Assembly (NCBI GenBank): GCA_030512295.1
Contig: JAULSR010000001.1
Location: forward strand, 2,689,001 to 2,753,000
Direction: 5' to 3'
DNA from: Bombardia bombarda
Lineage: Eukaryota; Ascomycota; Sordariomycetes; Sordariales; Lasiosphaeriaceae
DNA length: 64,000 nucleotides
Part shown: positions 47,530-61,185 of the stretch, one piece after another
Position numbering within the stretch: the first letter of the stretch is position 1
Layout: each line of letters begins with the position of its first letter
The notes under the pieces: generated by a model
Seen by the model: only the letters and a program-made list of their open reading frames with translations
Told to the model about the DNA's origin: nothing
Database searches by the model: none
Made by a program: the position numbers and the translations under genes

Positions 47530-50500
47530 TTGTGGTTGTGGTGATGTCGACTTGGTGAAAGATAAACAACAAGTGGATAAGCCCCCTTTTTCCGGTTGGG
47601 GGTTGTTTGCTGGCTGGTCTTTTATATGCTATGCATGTATAACTAGGCGGGGGTTTCTTGATCCGGTTCTTTTTTGGGCACTTTTTACAAAGCGATGGCG
47701 TTCTTGGAGCCTAAGACTATTGTTGGGTTGGGTCTGGATTTCTTACATGCATGGAAGCAATGGGCAATGGATACCGGCATCTGATAAGTAGCATTGCTGG
47801 TAGTTGTTTGACTTGCTACCTGGATACCCAAAATACAATCGAGGTCTGAGATAATATAGGTAAAAAGTCAGTCAGTCTCCCTTGTCTCTGTTTCTCTTTC
47901 TCCTTCCTCTCTCCCTTTGTTCCCGTTTGTCAGACAGGGAGCAGATTTCTGTTTACTCTAGGTGGTTGGTGTTTGTTCAAGATAATGCTGCAGCTTAATG
48001 TTAGATAGAGGTATTGTACAGCCAAGCTACCGATCGATATGCAACCAAGCTACCGAAAGAGCGCCCGTATTATTTCTTTAAAAAGCACATCCTCTCAACG
48101 GCCAACCTAGCATCCCTAGGTACGCGGCAGTGAGAATATATACGTTGAATAATACTAAGCAGCAACGAACGTGAGCATCCGAGACTGTCCCAAAACATCC
48201 ACCTCCATCAAGTCATCGCTTCCATCTGTCCGGACGAGCAGTTGTCGTCATCTGCGCGACGCTCCCCGGCTGCTGTTATCGACAAAACTACCGAAGGTAT
48301 TAACAGCGCAGGCACCTGTACCCGCTTATGCCTTTCGTCGGTACCACTTGATGCTGTCTTACTACAGATATAGCGGATAAAACAACATTATATCCTTTAT
48401 TATGATGGGAAGAGAATGGAAGATGTGTATCGTGTTGTGGTGTATTATGACTCACTCAGCTATTAGGTAGGGGAAGAGGAGGAGCAGGATCATAATTGCG
48501 TTAGTGATGCTGACAGCATTATCCCTAATGGTGATTTCAAGGAAAGTTAGACATGTATGTGTGAATAGAACGAGTGTTTCTAGGTGATATAGAGACAGAA
48601 GTGTAATGATCAACAGAAGCAGTTCAACACTCGTGGTAAACATCACCAACTTAACAATACCTCATTTTATTGTCTTTTGTAACAGTGCTCACAAGAGATG
48701 ACGTGATAAAATAAAGAACATCTCTCATCCTACCTTTATATACAGACTGAATCTACCCAGGAAGCCAGTGGAGGAAGAAGGTACGCACATGGAGAATAAA
48801 TGATGCTTAACATGACATGAAGAGAATGGCGCCTGACCTGACGGTGATCCAACACTCAGCTCGTCCCATTATCTTCAGTATACAAACATACATATAGTAA
48901 CGTAATTACAGGGCTATTGATGCCCTCTTCAGTCTTCGAACTGTCCAGGTATGTATATGTGTCCATATGTACCTCGGATAATTATAGCCAAGCATAACTG
49001 TCAAGACGTGTGTCAGAATCAATTCGTCCTTTACTCCCTGTGGTTCAGTCTTTTTGCTGGAAGAATCAATAGATGAGACATATACTAGCAGTATCACCCC
49101 TCTCCCGTGCTCGCACACATACACACATCACCACATTATTCACGACCCTTGTCTCCCCTTCTGGAGATATGAAGAAAAGATGTGGCAGCTATCACCCATT
49201 CGCAATCCGAGTGGGAAGGGGAAGTATCCCGTGAACGGAAAGGGGGTGATTTTCATCCCCGCCCACCCCCCCCCGTTTAATAAAAAAGACAATGTCAAGA
49301 GATTAAATGGTAGCCTATCAATATTATATGCCTGTCTACAGTCTACCCGCACAAAACTCTCCATCTGTCGGCCCGCTATCTATGTACCACTTGTATTTGG
49401 TCTTAATTCTCGAGGATGGGTGGATGAGAGGGAAGGCAGCAGCCGTCGGGAGGTTTCCTTTGCACAGTGCCTCGCTGGCACACCATGCACGTTGCTCCAT
49501 GCTCTGTGTGGTCGAGAGATGGGCGGATGTTACCATCTCGGGCGTCTAAATGTGTCGCGAGTCCATGGTTCTTATGGTTGTTAGCCACTTACGATAGCCA
49601 ATGGATGTAGCAACACGCATATAAATACAGCAGTGTTGACACAGGGCCCAGACTTTCTCTCAATGTAATCCAGGCAAGAAATCACGGGTATAGTCCATCA
49701 GTTACGCGTAGGTTCTGGATAGGAGGGCCATCAAAGAGCCAGCCAGTCGACAACAGAGGAGATGTCGTCTGTTAAGATATCACCATGCCTTCGCCACCAC
49801 TACCATTACCACCACGAAACCAGCACTGCTGCGAGAGTGTATCGTAGCATTTGTGCGAGCGTAGATGCAGATGCAAATCAGCCTTGAATCAGGCGAGATA
49901 ACAAGATCGGGCGTAATTAATGCACCAGTCATACCCATCTGCGACGTCAGAGCCTGAGATCCTAAAAGTAGCAGTGCAATATGTTTGTATACGTACAATA
50001 ATGAATAGTCCTTGTCTTTTTGCCGGGGAAACTTCTATCTCTCCCGCACCTGTATACATGCGGCAATAGTGTGTGTATATGTGGCTGAAGAATTGTTTGT
50101 TTTCTGAGTAATTGATGGCTAATGCATCTGGTTCTTCATCACACAGCACACCTAGAAATATTGCATAGATGCGAGCAGCAGCGAATCGAAATTACCACAC
50201 GATATTTTCCAGCAGGGACCGCTATTGTCGGCCCACTGCGGTGTGACATTGAGGGCATTATTGGCGACTTGTCCCTTTCTCCTATTATAAACATAGTGTA
50301 GGAGCCCAGGATGCAGGGAGGTCCCCTGACATATCACACCGTATGAATAACCAGTCTCAACAAGATGGTAAACTGCGAGTGACAAGGCAGGGGGAGAGAG
50401 TAGGTGTACACAGTAGGTACAAATCTGCTTTTTCCCTGGCACCATGGGTCGTTGACGGAGCTTTTTGCCAACATGATGTGTACCTAAGGTATGCACATAT

Positions 50501-52000
50501 GTGCATAAACGGACTGCGATTCGGCGGCTCGGTGAATAGGGGACGGCGATCGGTGACCATTGGCAACAAAACACCAACTCGGATTCCCATCCATCATCAC
50601 CATCCCCTGGCCGATGCAGTTCTAGATGTCGCTACAGGGAGGGTATCCTGCTTGTTCAATGTAAGTGTGCACTTTATATGCCCGAATTAGAACTCACCGT
50701 GCTATCTTGTGACTGCTTGCCACGCCCCCTACGGCGCAGGAAAGAGAAAAAGAAATGTGGCTTTGCATCGCTAGAAAGGCAGATTGAACCACAGCAGTGT
50801 TTAGCCGTGGGGTCCTTGCCACCGCCGCCGCGTCGCGCCTCCCCTCCCCACAGCCGTGCCCAGATCCGATGAGAGAGCCCAGGCTGCTGTTTCGTGGAGT
50901 TGTGGAATGACGAATAGAAAAATAGAGTGCAAGACCACCCGCCGAAGAGAGACAGGACGATCGAAACGCTCCGAGGATTTTTGCGCGCCGCATCGTTGTG
51001 GCGTATGTGTGTCTCTGCCGCACGCACGCAATGATGGACGGACGGGTAGGGAGTGTCTGCGGCGGTGGTGTGTACCATATCCCACACACTTCGTTATGCA
51101 AACAATAACCGCAAGGCAGACTTTGTAGTTAACCTAGTTGAAGATGAAGCAAACCCATCTTGTAGATCTGGGGTCGAGACCACATGCTGATCAGGACACA
51201 TGGTGTCGAGTTCCATCGGAGGGTGGGATCCCCGTTTCTCTTGGCTTGCCCCCAACAACCATCGGCGAGAATATGAAAATGCAGAGTCCAAGGTCCGAGA
51301 CCTTATCGGCGACCTTACTATAAACTATGGTAGTAACCATTTCTGACGGTTAGAGTTAGGCTTAACAGGACGGACATGGACGGACGGGACTGTGCCTCGT
51401 GGTTCCCGACCTGTCACAACCATTCCCCCGGCATCTGTCTTGCCGTCGCCTTTCCCCCACACTGAGCTTGCAGCCCGTTGCAACTTTGTCTCTTCAGATA
51501 GATTGTGGCATGTTGCAACCACCTCTGTTTGGAGTGTTTGAGGCGATGTCGGCCAGAGCAGTCTGCCCTGAACTGGCCTCCATATTGGAAAGGATCCTTT
51601 TCCCTCTCCGGCAGCCAACGAGATGCGAAAGACAATTCCGAGCGTGGCGGGCGGCGAGTCTTGGGTTCATGCAGCCAGTAAGCAAACAACCCCCTCAGAG
51701 AAACCCCCTGCCTCTTCTTGGTCACCGGCTGCAGGGGATGAATGATGGATGGAGCGAGTTTCAGAGAGACAGACTGGCAGACCTGTTCCTGTTCAGTTGT
51801 CTGGGGGGCTGGCCACGACCTCTACAAGCGAATACTAGAGGTTCGGAAACAAGCAGCGTGCTCATAGAAGCTGAGTACCATAGGTAGGTATGCGCATACG
51901 CGTACGTACGTAGAGCGATTCCACATTCAGATCCTCCAAGGCTCACACAGCGTCATCCGCTGCAAGAGCGAGCTTGATCTTGAAATGCTTGTATCGGACG
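47530..52000. other. Gene-poor gap, left part
   Basis: Starts with the 3' side of the DDHD gene. Between about 47850 and 50200 the DNA is mildly AT-richer than the coding regions. A C run lies at 49266-49274, and an alternating purine-pyrimidine tract, TGCGCATACGCGTACGTACG, near 51890-51915. Open frames such as 49054-49584 and 51399-51887 are not recognisable as proteins. No RNA gene was found. Confidence 0.5.
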
Positions 52001-55000
52001 CGTATCATCATCTGTGGCCTCGTGTTCGACGGGAGCATTACATTGGGATAGGCCGGTTTAATGGGTGGCTTCTTTGGGACGACGTCAGCTCTCCAGGAAA
52101 CCTAATTTGGAACGCCAGTCAGAGCTAGAGACAACAAGCTGTTGGTTGACGTTGATGAAGAGTCGTTACTAACGCCGTTGGAAGTGCTCGTGTCCCGTGG
52201 CCGTCCGGTTGGGTCGACTCCTTCGCCCCTCAGAGTCCGAAATCGATGGAGAGTCCAGACTGGCGGGGAGCTCCTGCCTCAGACCTGCATAGAGTTCAAT
52301 CATGGACCCTGTATTTTGCCCTCTGGGGCACCTTCCTCACCGACCTGGAACTGTCTGCTGTCAGAACCTTATCAGTTGGCCCTTCATGACCAAGGTTCGC
52401 ACCTACCTTCCGTAGCCTGGTGAACAAGGAAACCGCGCACTGATCCATTCCTGCCATTCAGTGGGAAATTTGGAGATGACCTCCTCACATGCGGGCTACA
52501 CCTTGGGTGCGTACGTACCTGCCTCACTTGGTGAACCTTATCAGGAGAAGTTCACAGAGAACAGGAAGGAACCAGGCACCGCGCAGGCAGGCACCAGGTA
52601 CCAGGCAAGTGCATCCGCGGGCAAGGGCCATGGGACCATAGGACCAAGTTGGCACCTTCCTTGTAGCTATCCGGAGCCAGGACCCGACGGGCAATTTCCC
52701 GATTTTCCAGCGACCATGGAACCCAGACGTCTCTCATCTCTCGTCTGTCAAAATTCCTCCTTCTCAATTATCACCGGCCGTTTCCAAACGCCCTGCCTGC
52801 GACACACTTCGCTGAATAAGCGCAGCTTCGAGACCAAATCCTTCCCAGATTCCACTGACCAAAGCATAGAAACACGGGCCTCGAGCCATGGTCGCTGCCG
52901 TTGGCTAAGCTCCTGTCACCTTGTTGACTTGTAACAAACCCCTGTTCCAACTACCCCCTTACCACCCTCCCCCATGTTCCACCTGCTTTCATCGTTCCTG
53001 ACTGCGGGCCTGCCCGGGCCCGAGGGTACGGGTCCGAATCCGGGCGCCGGCGCCGACGCGGCGTGAATAGCGTGACGCCGCGGGATGACAGTCCATAACC
53101 TTGTTGATGGCTCGACTCATGGTTAGGTGCTATGTTCCATGGTATGCTGGCCATGTCAAAACGCAACAAACACAGATCGATGCAGGAAACTTTCCCCGCG
53201 GCCACGACAGTAGGGGAAGTTGCCCGTCCATCCGCCGCGTGTATGCAATGCACCACCGCCCGTCACCACACATCTGCTGCACCTGTCACCCATTCGCTAT
53301 AGCTTCCTTACTTGCTTCAAGCTCAGCGAGCGAGTCGTTACTCGTATGTATGTACATACGAGACCGCAGATCCCACAGTACCCAGAGGGCAGCAAGGACA
53401 CTCCCGTGCTATAGCTGTGGCAAAATTGCCCGCTAAATCCCTCAGTCGTCATCGGGAGCATCCTTCTTGCAGCCGGTGACACCCATCTCACTACTGTGTG
53501 GACAGTCTAATGTTATCCCGACCGAAAGAAAAATGATACTGAGAAAGGGGCCTTTATGAGTGCGGGCTGGGGCTGGGACTGCACGTATACATACTCCATG
53601 GTGTGTATCAAGGGCCACGTTCTCACCCATTTTGGCCCCCAGACTTCCAATCCAAGGCACGGTAGCTCGGCGAACCATCTCTCGATCCTTTGCAGAAAAA
53701 TTCGCTGCTCTCATCATGCAACACTGTCACATCCGCAGTGCTGGTTTGCAGTGTTGTTGGCTCCATTCCGGTCATTCCAGAGTCTGACTGCGTCCTCACC
53801 TCACTCGGCCTGGAGGGAGCAGTTGGTGAGCTTTGCGTTGCGGTGCCAATGGAGGGACGAGAAACAAGTTCCATACATGGTGGTCCCAACCGACCACGCA
53901 AACCCGCTAAGCTGGGTCGAGCTCAGGCTTGGGCCTTGGGGGGAAAGCCCTAAGTACACGTGTATGGGCAATGCCGTGCAACCCCCTGATGGGACCACCC
54001 AACATCACGGCGGCTCTCCGGCCAATCGCCGGTCCTGGCTCACCTGTTGCCGGTCCGAGCCCTATACCAGTGCTGGGGAAGCGATAAGACATGGAATAAG
54101 ATATCCACATATAATTTCTCTGCAAGCAAAGCAACAGCATGCAAGTTGGGCCGACAAGACCAGGAATGCGCAGCAAAGAGCGACGCGAGGGGAAGGGGGG
54201 GGGGGCTCGGGGCTCGGTGACATTAGGCTGCCGTCGCCGACCTCTCTCGACCACGCAAATATCCCCGTGGGCTATGGGAGACGAAGCCTCGAGTTTGTTG
54301 GGGGCCAGAGGATGGGAGGAAGAATATCCGTAGGCAGTCGAGACTCGACCCACCCCCTTGTGTTACCGATGTGACACTCGCTGCGTCGTCCTGGCACTGA
54401 CTCTTTGGGAAGAATACTGGCGAGACTGGGTAGTTACGCACCCGCAATGACAAATGCGACGAATGCGAGGAGGGCCAAACAAGATTCACGATGATAGACG
54501 GTTACACTAGTGCGGTTGATCCTTTGAAGAAGCGCCATGAGACTCGATGATGCAGTCGGAAGTCAGAAGACGTGCCGAATCCCGTCCAAACCAACGCGCT
54601 TCTTGCGCCCCCTTTCCCCCTCCTCCGACCCTCCGACGCTGCCGGGGGTGAGGTTTGTTGTGGAGCCGCAGGCTGTTGTTATATAGATCAGGGGTCAGAT
54701 AATATAGAAACGGCCCAATGACGGGGCCGGGACATATCAAGTGCGCAACCCGGGTGGGAGGACAGAGGTCGGCAAACCGTAAGGCTGCGTCCGTCATGGG
54801 ACAGCAGGTGTGGTGGTATGGTAGTCTATCGTGCTATGCGGGTGGTTCGTCCGTTCGCGAGCTGAAAGCTTTGTGAAACCGTTTGCTCCCGTCATTGGCG
54901 TCGCTTCGTGATCCATCCCACATTTTGAAAGCTCTGAGTAATCCGGGAGAGAATGTGTAGTCCGAAGTTGCAGTGCACACTCACTATATTTGCGGGGCAG

Positions 55001-55800
55001 TGAAAAAAGGGCCCTGGCCAGTCCCTTCCTTCGTGTCGATTGATTGACTGATTGATTGATTTGATTGATTAACACGATGGATGAGTAAAAATGATAGCTA
55101 CCTCGCTGCTGCCGCTGATACGGTCCGGCACTACACTAAGTCCTAGCCGCCGCCGCCGCCGCCGCCGTAGGATCTCGATATCGGTCAGAACCCTAACAGT
55201 CCAGGTAGTGTAGGATGAAGGGTGTGCACTGCGCACACTACGCACTGGCAGTGCACAAGGTGGTCGCAGGGTAAGGATTATTAACCATAATCCTTCCCAT
55301 TGACGATCGATCAGTGCGCGCACTCACTCACTTGTTCATTAGTAGTACATTGAGACAATACCGTAAAAGCAAAGGGACATTTACAAGTTGTCTGGTGTAA
55401 ATAAACATGCACAAGACGGCAGCTCTCAAGATGGTCGTGGTTTCCCTACCGATAATTAATTGTTTGTATATATCGGCAATTCGCAGGTACCTTGGGTATT
55501 TTGGTACTTTACCGTCGTAGTCATCATTCGGTACCAGTGCAGCACCAGTCCTTTTCAGTAATTCGGTGACGAGACATCTGGAAAGGGAAAAGGGAAAAAA
55601 CATGGGCCGTGTGGGGAACGGGTGTTAAGTGAAGCTAGCGCGATGGCTTGCTTTTTGCTTCCCTCGGCGGGCTCCACCATCAGTTGTATTCTTTTTTTCT
55701 TTTTTGTTGCTCCTTGCAGTAACAAGCAAGACCCCCCCATCAATGATCTGATTTCAGAATCCACTGACTAACATTGAAAGCGATTGTGGGATGCGGGCGC
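52001..55800. other. Gene-poor gap, middle part
   Basis: Mostly GC-balanced DNA with no recognisable gene. It holds a GC-rich palindromic patch (CCCGGGCCCG, GGCGCCGGCGCC) at about 53005-53090, a G11 run at 54195-54205, a (GATT)n stretch at 55038-55072 and a (GCC)n run at 55146-55167. The 272-codon open frame at 53556-54374 has no domain or periodic composition to support it. Confidence 0.5.
55146..55167. repeat. (GCC)n microsatellite
   Basis: About seven GCC units in non-coding DNA. It could form stable hairpins. Confidence 0.85.
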
Positions 55801-56894
55801 GGCGCGTGCCATCCCATGGCCTTTGTTCGCGCGGCCGCCTCCCACCCGGCACGTCCGCCTTCCCGCTGGTTTGGGTTGGGTAGGCTGCTTGCTTGCTTAG
55901 TCGTTAGTTCCAGTCGGCGATGTATTCTTTGCTTTTTTGTTCACTTGAAATGTGATATCGGACAGGACAGGGTGTCATCTACGTAACTGGTATGTCTTCT
56001 AACCGAGTTTGTCAATATTGTCTGTCTGGGGGGATTCGTGTGATTTGATAGCAGTGACGCACGCGTATTCGTAACCAAAATGATTCCTTGAGGAATTTTC
56101 CATATCAAAGAGGAAGGATGGGTTTTGTTTTGTTTTAGTCCGATCGAGTTGCGAGGGTGAGGTACGTAAGTACCGATTGCTCCTCCCTGTTATTGGGACA
56201 TGATGTGTGCGATGATATTGCATAGTAAAAATCGAGTTCACTAACGGTAGTACATCGCATGGCACTGCACAAGACAGGCAGGTGCCAAAAGAACCTCCTC
56301 CCCGCACTCCCCCGTTGATGGAATGGAAACTGGATGAATCTTGATTTTTGCTTGTGATGCACGAGCTGCACTGTCCTTCGGGAGAGTGGAAAGTGGAAGA
56401 AGCCGTTTTGGGTCAGCGAACGACACATCGTTTCTTCTTCCGATTTCATACGGAGTACAGTGTGCACACTACTTTTGCGTGAAGGTTACACAACGTTGCT
56501 GCAGAGGCCGTTAGGGAGTTAGGTACTTTTTTTTCTCACTCTTCCCCATTTGCCCAGGTTATTTCTCCAGATTTTCCCCGTCAATTGTTCCACTTCAGCC
56601 CTGAGCAGATTGCAGATTGCAGATGACTTGTGCGACGTGGTCGCTGACGATAATTCGCTAAAGTTTTCTGCATATCTCCCAGGCTCTAGGTCCTTTTTTC
56701 TCTTCGTCATCTTGGCAAACAGCCGCCCCCAAATCCTATCCGTTCATTCATGTCCCATCGTCTCCAATGTCGGGCGGTCCTTCACAAAGTGCCAGCACTT
56801 TATTACCAATGGTCTTTTCGTCTGCTAGCACATCTACACTACCACCTTGCCTAGCTTACCGTCAGTAGTGTGTCCCCACACGATGAGGGCGCGG

Positions 56895-56916
56895 TGCGAT
56901 GCGATGCGATGCGATG
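56895..56916. repeat. (TGCGA)n pentanucleotide repeat
   Basis: Four tandem TGCGA units plus a partial one. Non-coding as far as can be seen. Confidence 0.85.
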
Positions 56917-59382
56917 CTCCTCCGGTGAAGATGAAGGCCCGTGGTCCTTTTCCCATCCACGTCGTCTCGCGCTCGCGCGCTCACTCGCGCGCGAGCAAGG
57001 ACCTTACCTTAACAGCTAATATCGGTTCTTGTCCACGACCATGTCGCTTCCAGTCTAGGTCTTCGCAATGTATCGTTACTTCGTCACAAAAAAACCTGAT
57101 GACCCTCCTCCACTAGTTTTTAGGGGCCGTCCATGCCAAGAAATGCTGTCGCTCTCCCGGACGAGCGAGCGCTCGGCCTTGTTCCAATCCCAGGGTTTCC
57201 CAGTAGGCGTCAAGCGGGCAGCGGGCGCACACCATACGCCCTCTTCTCCGCTCTTCCCCCCCACGGGACTGGGGGACAGGACATGAAGTGGAGTAAGTGT
57301 ACCTAGGTACTGTACTTATAACACTAGACTAGTGGCCGAAGTACCTTCGCTACGGGAACGGGAGTACGGGCGTAAGCAAGCCACCCCATCGCTAGGCTGG
57401 TGGGGTTCTGCTAAAACGAACCAACCAGAGGAACGGTTCCTCATCGCCGGGTCCTCTCTGAGTCTCTTGTGTGTCTGTTGGTGATTGATTTCGATTATTT
57501 TGGGGAGGGGGGGGTCTGCTTCTGACCCTGAATGGCCCCTGAGCGCCAGGCTCGACTTAGCTTGGGGATTTTCTCAAATCTTGAACTTGATTTGATGTAG
57601 TGCAGGGAAGATGCGTTAGTTGAAGCCCAACGGTTCCTAGCTGGCGGTGATTATAGGTCGCTTTCCGCAATCGAGAGAGAAACAGAGGAAAAAGGCAAGA
57701 GAGTCTCCCCGAGACATCAAGGTGCTACGTACCCCCGCTACTTTGGCCCCCAATTCGAGGTTTGCTTGCTTGCTCGCATCAAGGTCGCACGTCGTTAGGG
57801 CCGTTCACCTGGGGCATGTTGGATCGGGCCGCCTTTGCCTCGCTCACTCACTCGTAAGCAGGGACTCGAGGAGGGGTGTTTGTGTGACTGTGACTGGAGG
57901 TCACGATGGACGGCCACAATAAGCCAAATTGGCTAACCGATGAAGAGGAGAGTTTATTTGGGGAGGGAAAGCAAGAAGGGGGAAGAAGGAGAGCTGTTTT
58001 GGATTGGGGGCCGTTGTCATCTCGTTCGTCATCAGCTTCTAGAGTCCCTGCGGGCGATGATCTCGCGCGCACACGGGAACTTCCTGCCAACAGCCCACCA
58101 CCTACCCAGCCGTTGCCGTTGCCGTTGGTGCCTGCGCATGCGCGGCACTTGCACTCTACTTCCACTTCCAATGCCTTCTTGCGAATCGAAGACTCGGAAG
58201 TGAGGTTGGGCGCGCCCTGCCCTGGGCGTGCATGCACACATCGCCAGCATCACAGGGCAGAGGGCAGAGGGCAGAGGGGCAGGGCTAGGGATGGACCTAC
58301 GCTAGGTATTTCTACACAGTACACCCCCCCAAATCTAACGATAGGGCAACCGAAGCAACAACCATCTGCCAGCATCCCGTTAGGGTAAATGATCAAGGAT
58401 TAGATGACAACAAAGACAACATAATCGTGTCGTATTTTACTTTTCGGTCAGACAGCAAGAAGAATCCGCCCTGAAATGGTGCGCAACCGAGCAAGCCTTC
58501 TTACCCCCACCCAGCACCATTATCTCCAGTGCTCCACCATCTCGCCCGACCTGGCGTCCTAGACTAATTCTAGGGCGTGCCTTCTCGCCCGTTTCGGTCA
58601 ATTGTCTCGCTCCCGCTTTCCTCTTCATCATGTCGATGCAAGGCAACTTGAGCAAATAAGCAAGTCCCGTGTGATCAATCACATTCAACACCGAGAACCT
58701 GCCTCATCTGCCTGCAAATGCAAATCTCCATTTTCCATCTCGTCAACTCGGATCTTACTTCCCTAGGCTCCAATCAAAGGCCAGCAAGGGGCTCTGGGGG
58801 CCTGGTCGGTGAATGTCATGTTTCGGGTATGTGCACCATCCATAGTGCGTTTACACCACTGTGCTGCTTGGACACTGTCCTGGATGTTGGGACGCTGTAT
58901 ACGCAGCCGCCCAGACACAAGACAGCGGGCAGCAACAGCAACAACAGCTGTGCATACAAGACAGGCAGACAAGACAAGAGCCTTGTCATAATTAACTGTG
59001 GCGGCCGCGAAGGCGGGCCGAGGGCGAACGACGTGCATGCCGATAATTGTATCACCCGTTTTCTCTGATACTGTAAACGTATACGAATACATCACCACTT
59101 CAAGTTCTCACACCATGTTGCTTGGTACCTTTGTGATTCCATTGTGGAACACAACAAGGGCCCCAAAACACAAAACTAACATGATTTGAATTCTTGGGAA
59201 TTCTTGGAGAGATTGGACACAAATTTTTGATCATCAAAATCCACATCCATACATACCACCTCACTACCACGGGTAAGTACTGTGTAAGTCGGCCTTGCCC
59301 CTAGCAGCGTAGCATCACTAAACAACACAACATGGGATCAACCAACAAAAAGTCGTCCCATTCTTTCGCCATGGTCATCATC

Positions 59383-59396
59383 CGCGCGCGCGCGCG
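59383..59396. repeat. (CG)7 tract
   Basis: Seven CG dinucleotides in a row, flanked by more GC-rich bases. Such alternating tracts can adopt Z-DNA. Confidence 0.85.
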
Positions 59397-60355
59397 CCCT
59401 CGCGTCTACCAGTTTGTAATAGTGTAGCTGGTCAGTGCACTTCAATCACAATGTCTGTGCAATCAATTTACAGCAATTCTTGAATGAAATCGTATTCGCA
59501 AACCTTAATGTTTGTACAACGTCCCTTGTCTTCAAAGTTGTGTCGTCCATGCATCGACTTTTGTACATATCACCTTACACAAAAGGGGCTTGTTCATTGA
59601 CGTTCTACCACAATCCCCCAAGAATAGTTAAGTAGGGAATCCGGTATATGTGCACGACATATCATTTGTCAGTCTACCAACTGCACCCGAAATACCAAAA
59701 AATACAAGACAAGAACAATTTATCACGACATTAGGAACCGAATACTTTGCACATATTTGATGGATTTCAAGGTACGAAACGTGGACAGGCAAGGCGCGGT
59801 GTTTGACTGGGTTCAAACAAATACCACCTTCTCAATTCTATTCTACTTGCACTGCCTGCCCAAGTACCTCACTAAGTACAAATATACCCAACGCATACGT
59901 AGAACTATATACCTCGCAAACAAGCAAAGCAAAGTACTATGCAGAGCCCAGAGAATTTACCCAGTTAATACCCCAGCCAGGGGAGCCACGTTTGGAATTG
60001 CGGAGCTCGCTCACGGTCTCAAGTCACAGTCGCAGCCATGGTCAGAGTCCCAGGCCCAGGCCCAGTCCCAAACTCAGACGATATTATGTTTATTATATTA
60101 CGTTACGCAATATTGTTCACGACCAACAGACCCGTCTCATCGGTTGCCTCACTCTTTTTTCTTATATTATTCAATTTGCAAGCGTGCGTATGTACATACA
60201 TGCTTCACCATGTTAGCAAGTGGATGAATCTGTAACTGTGTGTGCGTGTCTGTGTGTGCCCCCATGCCACATCCAACTCCAACCCATGCGTTCGGGCGCG
60301 GCGCGTTCCCTGCTGCTGCGCGCCCACCCCCCTGGCTTGGGGTAATCCAAAAGAG

Positions 60356-60405
60356 AAAAAAAAAAAAAAAAAGGGCGAGAGCAAGGGAAAAAAAAAAAAA
60401 AAAAA
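60356..60405 (+). repeat. Two A tracts separated by 15 bp
   Basis: A17 at 60356-60372 and A18 at 60388-60405 flank GGGCGAGAGCAAGGG. They lie about 800 bp beyond the stop codon of the leftward zinc-finger gene. Confidence 0.9.
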
Positions 60406-61185
60406 GAGAGACAGATCGGAGGCTGCGGCACAGGCTGTAGTGTAAAGCAAACCTGGGGAATCCCCCAAGACAGAAAACAGTAGTGAGCGACAGAAAGAAT
60501 GAGATGATGGACAGGACCAACCAACAAACGAACGGCATGCACACGAGCCATGCATTCTTTGGTATCGCAGTCTCACGTAGAGCGCAAGATGTATTCAAAA
60601 CTCTCGTGATCTTTTTTGTCCTAACTACTAAGTTGTGCAAAGCGTAAACGCCCAGGCTATATCTCTAAACTATCATCTGGGACATTTTGCTCCCGTTCCA
60701 AAACAGAGTAAACATTGGATGAAAAGAAAAATACAGTAAAAAGGCTGAAGTGTGTGATGATCATGCTCTCTTTCGCTCTCTCTCTCTGTCGTGAGCAAAT
60801 AGCCCATGTGGCCGGTATATCCCATCCATGGTAAACAAAAGAAAAGGGTAAAAAAGCAAAAGACAAGAAAATGAAAAAAAAAAACCCTGCAGTCCCTCCC
60901 CTCTTTCCCCGCCAAAAGTTTCTAGTACTAGTAAAAACAGATCCCAGAAAGTAAACACACATACCCCAAGTTTTTCCACCATTGATACACATTATTCATA
61001 CAGTTACAAGCAATGAGGAAGCGGCGCTCTGCTCGCTCCTCATGCCATGAAAAAACACAACACCCTACTCGCTCCCCCTCCTCCCATCCCACCGTATGTA
61101 CGCCTTGGTATAATGAACATGTCAAAAAGATTCTAGGTAAAGAAAAAAAGTGCCGTCACCGCTCTCATGTCGCATTATACATTCA

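Larger units (their letters stand above)
55801..61185. other. Gene-poor gap, right part
   Basis: No gene is supported. Simple sequence includes a (TGCGA)n pentamer at 56895-56916, GC-alternating DNA at 56968-56996, (CG)7 at 59383-59396, a GT-rich run near 60238-60260 and twin A tracts at 60356-60405. A TACCTAGGTA palindrome lies at 57300-57309. The right end holds the 3' side of the zinc-finger gene. The 160-codon frame at 57906-58388 starts with a protein-like acidic segment but cannot be assigned. Confidence 0.5.

Noticed and set aside
53556..54374. 272-codon plus-strand frame in the large gap
   Set aside because: No domain, signal or repeat; overlaps many other frames of similar quality.
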